Positions 1 through 7,931 of a DNA stretch of 64,000 nt are shown one piece after another. The translations under genes and the position numbers were made by a program. Every line of letters starts with the position of its first letter. Within the stretch, counting starts at the first letter, position 1. This DNA is from Celeribacter sp. PS-C1 (GTDB taxonomy: Bacteria; Pseudomonadota; Alphaproteobacteria; Rhodobacterales; Rhodobacteraceae), in assembly GCF_019429625.1 (NCBI RefSeq), contig NZ_JAHXRW010000001.1, positions 310,001 through 374,000 of the forward strand, given 5' to 3'. The notes below the pieces were generated by a model. The model was not told where the DNA came from. It saw only the letters and a program-made list of their open reading frames with translations, and did not search any database.

Positions 1-58
1 AGTACCTGTGAAGACGATAGAGGATACTAAATTTGAATAGGTTTCTAAAAAGAATGCA

Positions 59-76
59 TGTAGCTCAGCAGCTACA
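59..76 (-). terminator. Hairpin after the 173-aa gene
   Basis: A perfect inverted repeat, TGTAGCT/AGCTACA with a 4-nt loop, lies immediately downstream of the minus-strand stop codon. A T-rich run follows about 7 nt further on. It is a weak candidate for an intrinsic terminator. Confidence 0.4.
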
Positions 77-593
77 CTTCACCCGTCAGCGCCAAAGCCT
101 CAATAGCCCCATCCAAAGCATCTTTTGTCGTGGCTAGGCAATACTTGACCTCGCCCCACATTGTGGCTGGAATCAGAAAACGTGCTTCTGAGATATCGAC
201 AGCATGGTTCGCGAGGAAATGGTTCATTCCATCAAGGCTTATTATCGCATTCACGATAATATCGACTTCATCCAGGTTCAGCAGACCCAAATCAGATGAC
301 AGACTGTCAGAGAGAAGCCTCCGCACCCTTCCAATCGAAATAAATTCGCTGTCCGGAGTTGGGCCGTCGAGATTTTGCTTCAGAGCGCGCGCATAGTTCC
401 GAAACTCGGCTGCAAGGATGCGCCGCAATGTTTGGCGTTTGGTTGCCAGTTGTCGCTCATGCGTCTCTCTGTCGTGCTTCGCATTTGCTCTCAAAGTCCA
501 GATGACGCCGAAAAAGCCGATGACCCCAACAATGGATGTCTGAAAGCGATCCAGCAAATCGATGACATCAATGATCGTCAAAACGAAATCCAT
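72..593 (-). CDS. Hypothetical membrane-anchored protein (173 aa)
   Basis: I do not recognise this family. A hydrophobic stretch near residues 18-35 (TSIVGVIGFFGVIWTL) looks like one N-terminal membrane segment. It is followed by a charged, probably helical region (about 40-75, rich in R, K, E and Q) and then a mostly soluble domain. The layout suggests a single-pass protein with a cytoplasmic domain. It lies beyond tniQ, on the same strand, where Tn7-like elements carry cargo, so a cargo role is an inference from position. The ATG at 593 has no clear Shine-Dalgarno sequence. A hairpin just after the stop (59-76) fits a transcript end. Confidence 0.55.
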   Translation of the reverse strand: MDFVLTIIDVIDLLDRFQTSIVGVIGFFGVIWTLRANAKHDRETHERQLATKRQTLRRILAAEFRNYARALKQNLDGPTPDSEFISIGRVRRLLSDSLSSDLGLLNLDEVDIIVNAIISLDGMNHFLANHAVDISEARFLIPATMWGEVKYCLATTKDALDGAIEALALTGEV

Positions 594-636
594 TCATGAA
601 AAATACTTGGACCCAGAGCATGCATAACAGGATCGA

Positions 637-669
637 CATGGGCAAGAGTTTCCGTGGGCCTTGCCCATG
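637..669. terminator. 10-bp perfect hairpin downstream of tniQ
   Basis: The arms CATGGGCAAG and CTTGCCCATG pair perfectly across a 13-nt loop, 23 bp beyond the tniQ stop codon. No T-run follows on either strand, so it may be an RNA-stabilising or Rho-linked structure, or a protein site, instead of a classic intrinsic terminator. Confidence 0.4.
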
Positions 670-691
670 CCTGTCTTCTGCCTGTTCAATC

Positions 692-2362
692 TCAAGATAT
701 CAGAAGATCCTTTAAGCTCTCACGATAAATCAAGCGATCCCGGGTATGCCGATCATTTTCTTCGGGACGTTGTTCAGTCAGATTTCCGGCTGCAATCAAC
801 GTATAGATACCCTCGGCGTCAGTTCCCAACGCCTTTGCCGATTCTCGAACGGGTGTGACCTGCCGCTGCGCCTTGGAAAGAATGTCAGTCAGGTCAGACG
901 CAATTACCCTCAGTTCCTCGAAACCCTTGTGATACCGGCTTCGCTTGGTGACCGGGATTGGATGGCGCAATATCAGCGCAAGAGCTTGCCAAAGCGGCAT
1001 TTTGCATGCGCGTGCGGCGTCACGAATCGCCATTGGTTTGCCGCGCTTTTCTATGTCCGCATGGGGCTCAAATGTATCCCTGAGCTTGTGCCAATATTCA
1101 GCGATGACACTGGGGTGGTAAACGGGAACAGCCTGCGGATGCTTGAAATAGGTTTCGATCACGCCGTTCTGTGTCAGGGCATCTAGTACCGGCTTGGATA
1201 TCCCCATATTCTTCGCGGCCTGTGCCGACGTACGAAGCGCTTTGAGTTTTCCGGCGACATCGTCACCGATTGCTGCGGGGATGTAGCCGATAGGGGCAAA
1301 ATGCGATGACCCTTCGCAGCGTTTCACATATCCGAGCTCCAGAAGCATATAGCCCAACTGTGCCTTGTTGAGGCGTTTTTCCTTGGCCAGGCTGTCAAAG
1401 GTATATTTGTGGCGTCTCAGATTTTTCTGCCCAAGAACCTGTCCACCCTTTGGAACTGGAAATGTTTCAAAGATGAACTTGCGCACCAAGTCCCTCAGGT
1501 CATCGAAATGCGGGTCGGTATCCCGATCTCGCAACCACTCGAAAAAGACACCATAGCGCGCAATGTAGAGCGAAGTGTCGTCGGGCCTGTTTTGCTCAAG
1601 TTCATCCATTTTCTCAATCAGCGCCTGCGGTCCGTGGCGCAGAAAGCTGAAGCCGATCCGCCCCGCCTTTAGCCACTCTGACGCGCTGGTCTCATGCCGT
1701 TTGGATCTTGGCCCCTTGAGCAGCAGCAAACCGAAAAACTCGCAGGTTTGCGATGCGACATGGATAGGCAATGTGTCGATCCAGTCGTTCCCCTTTTGCC
1801 CGGCGATGCGCCTCAATAGATACCGTTCAAGCTCAAGGTCTTTTGGGTCAGGAAATCTTGGGGATGTGAGGTTTGCACCCAGCGCCAGGCTCGCAATGTC
1901 GAAATGATCGTTCCCCGATGGCGCTTTGGGCAACTCTTGCAAATAGCAGCCGTGTTTGTGGCAAGTACGAACTGAGGTGAGCTGCCAGATGCCAAGTTGA
2001 TAGGCAAATGGTGCCCCAGAGTTTTGGCATGCCTCCCTGAAACACATCGGGCAGATTTGCGGCTTCGTGCGCTGAAACACTGTGAACTTTATGGTTTCGT
2101 CACCGAGCAGGAACCAGTCCTGCTCGGAAAGTGATGGTGTCTTGGACTGTAATATGTCTGCGTCCTGACCGGCCAATACCGCAACATGCCGAACCTCATC
2201 GACATCGCCATTGCTAAGCCGAAAGTAATCTATGCCCAGATCGGTGCAGAAGGAAATCAAGCGCGGCGTTCCGTTCCGATGCGCGAGACGGCTGGCCAAA
2301 GAGGTCGCCGTTTCACCGGGGATGATCGGGACAGACAAAGGAAGGGCGCAGGTGAAACTCAT
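692..2362 (-). CDS. tniQ: TniQ/TnsD-family target-selection protein
   Basis: This is the fourth gene of the Tn7-like operon. TniQ/TnsD proteins bind the chromosomal target site and recruit the AAA+ regulator. The N-terminus has the family's P-GE-SL--RLA pattern (residues about 15-28). It is followed by a zinc-finger-like set, CPMC (104-107) with CHKHGC (134-139). At 556 aa it is closer to TnsD-type homing proteins than to the short TniQ of CRISPR-associated elements. The C-terminal half is probably the DNA-binding part but has no motif I can name. The ATG at 2362 was chosen because it overlaps the tniB stop as ATGA; the frame stays open upstream, but that would run deep into tniB. Confidence 0.88.
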   Translation of the reverse strand: MSFTCALPLSVPIIPGETATSLASRLAHRNGTPRLISFCTDLGIDYFRLSNGDVDEVRHVAVLAGQDADILQSKTPSLSEQDWFLLGDETIKFTVFQRTKPQICPMCFREACQNSGAPFAYQLGIWQLTSVRTCHKHGCYLQELPKAPSGNDHFDIASLALGANLTSPRFPDPKDLELERYLLRRIAGQKGNDWIDTLPIHVASQTCEFFGLLLLKGPRSKRHETSASEWLKAGRIGFSFLRHGPQALIEKMDELEQNRPDDTSLYIARYGVFFEWLRDRDTDPHFDDLRDLVRKFIFETFPVPKGGQVLGQKNLRRHKYTFDSLAKEKRLNKAQLGYMLLELGYVKRCEGSSHFAPIGYIPAAIGDDVAGKLKALRTSAQAAKNMGISKPVLDALTQNGVIETYFKHPQAVPVYHPSVIAEYWHKLRDTFEPHADIEKRGKPMAIRDAARACKMPLWQALALILRHPIPVTKRSRYHKGFEELRVIASDLTDILSKAQRQVTPVRESAKALGTDAEGIYTLIAAGNLTEQRPEENDRHTRDRLIYRESLKDLLIS

Positions 2363-3318
2363 AGGTCGCCCTCCTCGCCAAACAGCTTCCGCGGATCTAC
2401 CTGTGTAAAGTCCGGGATGAGAAACGGATTGAAAGCATCGCCGCACCCTTTCCACTCCTCGAATGCCGTCGCAAAATGGTCGCGGGAGAGGCAATCCACT
2501 TCGGCGTAAAGCGCTTTCTCGATCGCCATGAGCGTCAGTCGAATGGCTAACCCAAATTCGTAAGCGCCGGCATGGATGATCCGCTCACCTAGAGCGTCTT
2601 CCTCCGCACCGGATTCCAAACAAATGCCAGCCGCCGAGCAATAGCTTTCGACCAATTCGACCACATCATCAGCATCACTGTGAAGCTTCAGTGGTTCGAA
2701 GCGAATGCCCTTGATGCGCCGCCCCAATTGCGTGTCGAAATTGATGATGTCTTTCAGACCCTCTGTCCCTGACAGGAAGAATCCTACGGGCCACGCGTCA
2801 TCTTGAGAGATCGTTTTGAGCATATTGGCGACATGCGGCAACTCACTCTTCGAGTTTCGCGTGTTGAGGTCTTGCGCCTCATCCAGATGCAGAAACAGAA
2901 CACGGTTTTCTCGCAGATGGAACCGAACCTTGTCCCAAATGTACCAAGCCTGTCTCTCGGCGGTCAGTTCATAGCCAAGCGCGTGCAGAATTCGCAGCCC
3001 CACATATTTGAGAGTGGCGGGCGACGGCACACTGACACTGATGATTTTGGCCTGCGGATAGTCGGAAACGGACAGTTCCCTCTGGATCGCCCGGACCAGA
3101 TGCCGCATCGCGGTGGTCTTGCCGCTGCCAGAGCCCGCGGTAAGCGCCAGACTCAAACCTTCCGTAACCCGCCCGGAACGCAAATCCGCCAAACGCAAAG
3201 AGACAAGCCGATGTGCGAGATCAAAAAGCTGATCATAACGCTCATGCTGAACGAAACGCGCATTCAACGCACTCAGAGTTTCCGCCGTGTCGGGACGGCT
3301 CGCAGGCAGATCAGTCAT
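2359..3318 (-). CDS. tniB: TniB/TnsC-family AAA+ transposition regulator
   Basis: This is an ATPase that couples target recognition by TniQ to the transposase in Tn7-like and Tn5053-like elements. Walker A GSGSGKTT lies at residues 62-69 and Walker B VLFLHLDEAQD at about 140-150. At 319 aa it matches the compact TniB form more than the 555-aa TnsC of Tn7. The ATG at 3318 overlaps the tnsB stop by 8 bases, and its stop overlaps the tniQ start by 4, indicating tight translational coupling. The AAA+ assignment is firm. Calling it TnsC or TniB is a naming choice. Confidence 0.9.
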   Translation of the reverse strand: MTDLPASRPDTAETLSALNARFVQHERYDQLFDLAHRLVSLRLADLRSGRVTEGLSLALTAGSGSGKTTAMRHLVRAIQRELSVSDYPQAKIISVSVPSPATLKYVGLRILHALGYELTAERQAWYIWDKVRFHLRENRVLFLHLDEAQDLNTRNSKSELPHVANMLKTISQDDAWPVGFFLSGTEGLKDIINFDTQLGRRIKGIRFEPLKLHSDADDVVELVESYCSAAGICLESGAEEDALGERIIHAGAYEFGLAIRLTLMAIEKALYAEVDCLSRDHFATAFEEWKGCGDAFNPFLIPDFTQVDPRKLFGEEGDL

Positions 3319-5453
3319 CGTTAAACCCCCAGCGTTTCTTCGGTGCGGGCGCCCCCGGCGCAGTGTCTGGATCATCCGGGGTGTACGGTTTCGGCGAAAT
3401 TCTCTTTCCACGCGCCAAGGGATTGGTTGGCAACTCTGGCGGAGAAATCAGATTTTCCAGAGGCGCGTCGGGATCGACCTCATCCCTTCGGATGGTCAGC
3501 CGCATCGAGCGTTCGTTCCGGAGAACATCTTCATCCTTGATGTAGAACGGCGTACACTCATTGCGCAGCATGGCCTTTCGCACCTCGCTATCAATGCGAT
3601 CATAAGCACGTCTGATCTGCTCGATATGAACCTCCGCATTTGCCCTATGGGTTTGCCGAATATTTCGCCGGATTTCCTGCCATTCGGCATAGTTCATTCC
3701 GGAAAATATCTGTTCATTGGCGCGTGCGGGAACGGTTTGCCCGCCGACACTGACGGACACCCAGCTTAGATCATCCAGATCGGCTCGCACCGTGACTTTG
3801 CGCGTCGGGCTATGCAGATAGGCATCACGGAGTTCGTCGCAGGAATAATCAATGCCAAAAAGTGTAATGCCGCTTTTGTTCAGCGTACGTTCAAAGGCGC
3901 GACCAAAAGCGGCCCGAAGTTCATGGCCGTCAGGCGGGGTTGGGATGTTATTCGCCTGATTGTGTCGCTCCCAAGCATCCAAGGGTGTTTCTCCCCCCAA
4001 TCCGGAATGTGGAGTTCTGTGGTAGATATCGACGATATAACTCACGATGGTCATGATCAGCTGATCGTCTGTGAGGCTCGCCAAATATTCGGCAGGATAG
4101 TCGCCTCGCTCCTTCGTGTTGGAAAACGTCCTGCCGATCAGGTGCGGCATCAGCTCGTGCCCCAATGTCAGGAAAATGCTTTCGACATTTCCGCGTAAGG
4201 CAGGTTGACCAACAGGTGGATGCTCTAACCCCACGCCGATGCGCTCACATGCCAGTTTGAAGTTGGCAGCTGTAAATGCGACACCATGATCGGCAACAAT
4301 TTGGAATGGACGGCCTCGCATATGCCACGGCGCCGTACAGCCGCACGCCTGCGCAACCGCCGTCTTGTCTCTCAGCACATCTTTCAGACCACGAATGGCA
4401 TCTTCAGCGTTCTGTGAAGCGGCGAGGCGTAAAGACAGCACGCATTTCGTAGCACAGTCTTTAAACAGGTAGAGATATCGCCGGCCTTTCTCCAAGGTTT
4501 CGAGGCGATCTGCGGGGAGCAAATCCAAAAGCCCGGTTGTGGCGAAAAGTGAGATGACATCGAGCTTGTTCTCATCCACCTCCACGCGTTCTAGGGGCAT
4601 CTGCACATCCAAACCGGATGTACGGAAGATATGCTTCCGATTGGCGGCATCAATGCCGAGACGCTTCACATCCAGATAGTAGGGGCTTACGCGGTCCAAG
4701 AAACGCCTTACCGTTCGCCGGGATGGAACGATCAGTTCAGGATGCCCCTCTGCTCTCCGGCAGACATTTTCATTATTAAAGAGGTCGAGCGTCCTCCTGA
4801 CCGCCTTTGCCTTATTTGGCTTTTGAGTTGATGCGTACAAATCCACGACACGAGAAATGAGCGCCAGTTCTTCTGCATTGAAACGGCGATGGCGATTGCC
4901 ACATGCATAGTACCGGCTGACGAGACCATCGATATGGTAGCCAGCATTCTCATAGTTGCGTACCCATGTCAGCAAAGTGCGGGGTTTCGGGAATTTTGGT
5001 ATCTCAATTCTCTGGCCTGCGCGTGACTTTGCCTCCTGATAGACCCTGCCAAAATTATCTTCCGCCAAAAATCGCAGTTCAGCTTCGACAGGCGTAATCC
5101 ACACATCTTTTCGCTTCACCTTTCCGTGCAGATACAATGTGTAAAACGCATCCACACAGGTCTTTCGCCAAAGCGCAGTCATTTGCTCGTCGTCTTGCGC
5201 ACGAGTTAAGGCTCCAGCCTCCCCATGCTTGATCTCCCGCAGTCGGTTTCCCGGCGCAAAAGAAATCGCGTTGCAGGACCATATCCGGCCCGGCCAACAG
5301 GTGCGTAAATTCAGCGAAACCGATCCTGTGCGTGAGGCCGGGTTTATCTAATTCTTCGAAGACATAACCTGCGTCATCATACCGTTTCAGACGCAATGCG
5401 CGCTGGAACAAAGTGACTTGATCATTTGCAGAAATATGAAATCTCTCGGTCAT
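3311..5453 (-). pseudogene. tnsB: TnsB/TniA-family DDE transposase, split by an apparent +1 frameshift
   Basis: This is the main transposase, which cuts and joins transposon 3' ends. The long downstream frame (3311-5182, 623 aa) holds an HTH region and an RNase H-like core with all three acidic residues: D203 (VEVDEN), D298 (VADHG) and E334 (GNVES), numbered from its ATG. It also has the Mu-type C-terminal domain. The expected N-terminal domain sits in another frame starting at ATG 5453, which overlaps the tnsA stop as ATGA. The frames join if one base is skipped between 5250 and 5262. Removing one A of AAAA (5258-5261) gives the smooth junction RDFFAPGNRLREIK and a protein of about 713 aa, normal for the family. 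This could be a real mutation, a sequencing error or a recoding site; it is marked broken with that caveat. Confidence 0.7.
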
Positions 5454-5980
5454 GCTGCCACTCCCATCAAAGAGCGGTTTCGCATCATGAGGTCCCGACC
5501 GGCCGCATTGGCTGCCTGAACATCGAGATCCCGGTCCGTAATGAGCATCAAGCTATCGGCAAAGGTTTTGGGCATGTGCGATGCGATGCATTCCAGCTCG
5601 CGCTCAAAATTCCGCTGCCAGACCCGCTCCAAGGGTTTGATCGCCACGGCAATCCGTTCCCCGGACATTAGCGTGATCAGAAAATCAAAGATGTGATGCC
5701 CGATCCTGCCGTTTGGCTTGCGATATCGAATTTCCGTGGGTTGCTCCCAAATGTCGAACAGGTCGCCGCTCACCGCCATGAGCATCAGAAAGCGCTTCTC
5801 AAGGATGCTCTCATAGAAAATTGTCCGAAGCCTTCCATCTTTGGGCAAGGTGAGGGGCAGAAAGCCGCGGCTAGAGGCGCGAGATGGCTTCATGACATTG
5901 CGTGTCGCGCGGCTACGAAGAGGTTCGAGGTAGGCGTTTGAGTGGTACATTTGAATTCGGCACAGCATCTCCATTCCCAT
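5450..5980 (-). CDS. tnsA: TnsA-like endonuclease subunit
   Basis: TnsA is a restriction-enzyme-fold nuclease that cuts the 5' ends of a Tn7-like transposon so that it moves by cut-and-paste. The expected catalytic triad is visible as E57 (FYESILEKR), D99 (HHIFDFL) and K115 (VAIKP), the order of the TnsA N-terminal domain. The protein is 176 aa, shorter than Tn7 TnsA (about 273 aa), because it lacks most of the C-terminal TnsC-contacting domain. It is the first gene of the operon and its stop overlaps the tnsB start by 4 bases. The start is uncertain: ATGs at 5980, 5974, 5968 and 5950 are all possible and none has a good Shine-Dalgarno sequence. Confidence 0.82.
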   Translation of the reverse strand: MGMEMLCRIQMYHSNAYLEPLRSRATRNVMKPSRASSRGFLPLTLPKDGRLRTIFYESILEKRFLMLMAVSGDLFDIWEQPTEIRYRKPNGRIGHHIFDFLITLMSGERIAVAIKPLERVWQRNFERELECIASHMPKTFADSLMLITDRDLDVQAANAAGRDLMMRNRSLMGVAA

Positions 5981-6036
5981 GCTGTTTCAGCATGGGGTGA
6001 GTGCATTTCGCCGCCCTTGTTTAATAAGAATTCTGC

Positions 6037-6060
6037 TCCGCCGAGAAATCTCCCGGCGGA
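6037..6060. other. GC-rich hairpin upstream of tnsA
   Basis: The arms TCCGCCG and CGGCGGA pair perfectly around a 10-nt loop in the 5' region of tnsA, about 60 bp before its earliest start. It has no T-tail. It could be a leader RNA structure or a protein-binding palindrome. Confidence 0.4.
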
Positions 6061-6127
6061 TTGACTTTGCTTTGATTTTGGGGGACACAAGGGCGTCGAA
6101 GTTGCAAAATCGATACCAATGAAACGG

Positions 6128-6159
6128 CCTCCCTGGTTTGGCGATCGGGAGGTCTTTTT
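6128..6159 (+). terminator. Intrinsic terminator-like hairpin reading rightward
   Basis: The arms CCTCCC and GGGAGG are followed by TCTTTTT, so the U-tail is on the plus strand. Both flanking genes (tnsA and the Ner-like gene) run leftward, so this terminator serves neither of them. It may end an unannotated rightward transcript. Confidence 0.45.
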
Positions 6160-6192
6160 CATTTCCCCATGGAAGATTGGGGGTCTAGCGGG

Positions 6193-6426
6193 TCATTTAA
6201 TCCCCCCATCATCTTGATAGCGATCCGGGAAAAGCTCCTTAGGTGAGCAGCCGGCAGCTTCCGCCAGCGCTTTTTGAATTTTGTCAGACTTTCTAGAGCC
6301 TTGGCTCACGAGAGTGACCGTTGAGGGACGCTCTCCGATGAGCCGGGCGACCTGAGACAAGGACGAGCCACGTAGCCTGAGTCTGTGCTTCAGATCTTCG
6401 TGCTGCGTATTTACAGGCTTGTTCAT
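6193..6426 (-). CDS. Ner/Nlp-like helix-turn-helix regulator
   Basis: This is a small DNA-binding protein of the Mu Ner/Nlp type. The layout is the family's: a short lead, DLKHRLRLRG, a helix-turn-helix around LSQVARLIGERPSTV, and the characteristic end in which an acidic helix runs into PKELFPDRY (Ner has PEVIWPSRY). In phage Mu, Ner represses the transposition promoter. Here the gene lies 213 bp upstream of tnsA on the same strand, so control of the tns operon is a reasonable inference. The start chosen gives 77 aa, matching Ner geometry; ATG 6462 and TTG 6495 are alternatives, and none has a clear ribosome binding site. Confidence 0.7.
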   Translation of the reverse strand: MNKPVNTQHEDLKHRLRLRGSSLSQVARLIGERPSTVTLVSQGSRKSDKIQKALAEAAGCSPKELFPDRYQDDGGIK

Positions 6427-6511
6427 GAGGTTTTTCGCCAGTCGTAAAGTTTTTTCGGACATCTGACTTAAAGCTGAATGCGAATCGGCAAGCAAGCGGA
6501 AAAATCAACAA

Positions 6512-6736
6512 TTAATAAGCGTTTTCAATATGATACTGATTTTCGACCACTGGAATTAGTTTCAAATCAAGACTGTGTTTTCTAATGAAAACAGGTTTGG
6601 CAGTTCTTTTTTGTCCGGTGACTTGATTGATGTAAGTGGCCCAGAAACCTGTATCAGAGATTTGCCCTTCCAGGCCCTCCGAAGCAGCCATTGGTGTCCC
6701 ATTTAGAAACGTGCACGAACGGAACACATCCGCCAT
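6512..6736 (-). CDS. Possible small unknown protein (74 aa)
   Basis: I do not recognise this product. The frame stays open back to 6937, but its upstream part is arginine-rich and overlaps the membrane-protein gene 6765-7019, so a start at ATG 6736 is more believable. The C-terminal half (FWATYINQVTGQ and onward) reads like genuine protein, with aromatic residues, beta-like alternation and no low complexity. It could be a fragment of a once longer gene. Coding status is uncertain. Confidence 0.3.
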   Translation of the reverse strand: MADVFRSCTFLNGTPMAASEGLEGQISDTGFWATYINQVTGQKRTAKPVFIRKHSLDLKLIPVVENQYHIENAY

Positions 6737-6764
6737 GGCCGCATGATGGTGTGGGTGGAATTTT

Positions 6765-7019
6765 CTAGGGTGATCCCAAATTATCGCTAAGGAAGCTCGC
6801 CGGACAACGCGTCGCGAGGAAGTCATGCAATTCGACTTGTCCCTCCCCAACACTTTTCGCGAGAGCGCGACACCAATAGATCTGCGCCTCTTCTTCTCGC
6901 TTTTGTTGCTGCCTTTCTGTTGAATGCTCGTATGCAACTACAATCAAAATAACGCAGGCCGAACCCGCCAGTGCGGGCATAAAAGCTTTCAGACGAGACC
7001 AGATAGGATGAATTTTCAT
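6765..7019 (-). CDS. Small single-pass membrane protein, unknown
   Basis: This is an 84-aa frame with a basic N-terminus (MKIHPIWSRLKAF), one strongly hydrophobic segment (about residues 14-29) and a charged, Q/E/R-rich, probably helical tail with two cysteines. The positive-inside rule puts the tail outside the cytoplasm. No family is recognised. It lies in the accessory block upstream of the Ner-like gene and could be cargo or the remnant of a larger gene. Confidence 0.45.
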   Translation of the reverse strand: MKIHPIWSRLKAFMPALAGSACVILIVVAYEHSTERQQQKREEEAQIYWCRALAKSVGEGQVELHDFLATRCPASFLSDNLGSP

Positions 7020-7415
7020 ATGGCCACTTTATCATGCAAACAGAAACCTTGCCCAAGTGCTTTCTGATCTCAAGCTACGTTGCCGATGATCATCATGGCT
7101 GCTGTGCAGATGGTCATCGGTCCAAATTGGGAGCGCTTATGAGGCCTTTCCACTGCGACGCAGCGCTCCGAAGGAGACCCGTTCCTGATGCTCGATGAGG
7201 ATAGTATTGCAAGACTCTCCGCCCATACATTGCTTCGCTAAGCATATGTGAGTACGATTCTGTGCCGGTACCCAGATAATCTCTACTTACGCTTTCTTGA
7301 TCTCACCACCTGGGTTCCGTTCATTGGTGTGAGTGCGCGAGCAGTTGCCCTGCGCTTTGAGCGGCTTTGCGTCGCGGCTAATATTCAAAATCTTGAAGGA
7401 TTTGAAGGACGGGAA
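7020..7415. other. Intergenic accessory DNA, no gene supported
   Basis: Only short, unconvincing frames are present here. A plus-strand frame runs through the right half into the nucleotidyltransferase gene, but its first 56 residues do not belong to that domain. I see no transposon end, tRNA fragment or clear repeat. Confidence 0.4.
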
Positions 7416-7715
7416 ATGTGCCAGAAAAAACCTTCGCTGGCTTTTGAACAATGTCGTCACGTGATCCGGCAACTCGTCGCTCAACATCGTGCATCAAATC
7501 CTCGCGTTTACGGCTCTGTGTTGCGTCGAGAAGATACGGAAGATAGCGACCTCGATATTTTAGTTGATCCTATGCCCGAAACCACTCTTTTCGATTTGGG
7601 AGGCTTACAGGAATCTCTCGCAGAAGCCTTGAACGTCAAGGTTGATGTTAAGACGCCTGGAGATCTTCCAGAGCGGATCAGAGATCGTGTGTTGAGCGAA
7701 GCCGTTCCGGTTTGA
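7416..7715 (+). CDS. MNT-type minimal nucleotidyltransferase (MntA-like)
   Basis: This is a small nucleotidyltransferase-fold protein of 99 aa. The signature GSVLRREDTEDSDLDILVD matches GSxxRxxxxxxSDxDxxV, where the two Asp residues bind metal. MNT proteins of this size usually act as antitoxins that AMPylate a HEPN toxin encoded next door. No HEPN gene follows: the next 217 bp hold only a 47-codon frame without the RxxxxxH motif. The ATG at 7416 was chosen because the domain begins right after it and GGACGGG lies just upstream. It may be an orphan antitoxin left in decayed accessory DNA. Confidence 0.72.
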   Translation: MCQKKPSLAFEQCRHVIRQLVAQHRASNPRVYGSVLRREDTEDSDLDILVDPMPETTLFDLGGLQESLAEALNVKVDVKTPGDLPERIRDRVLSEAVPV

Positions 7716-7931
7716 CGGCGAAAAGCAACTCTGAAGCTCGTTGAAAGGCAGATGAGTTCAATTGCGACGCAGGAAAAGAAGGCCAAAACGGCCCATTGCT
7801 GCCATTCGTGCGTTCAGCGTCTAGCGACGGTTCTCCAGCCCAAAGCGGACATTCGGGATTTGCGCCAAATATGCCCGAAGAGCACCAAAACCTAATCGGA
7901 TGTAATCTTCGGGCAGTTCAGTCGCTGCACT

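Noticed and set aside
7716-7931. HEPN toxin gene following the MNT protein
   Set aside because: Only a 47-codon frame exists (ATG 7751). It lacks the RxxxxxH motif and the helical length of HEPN proteins.
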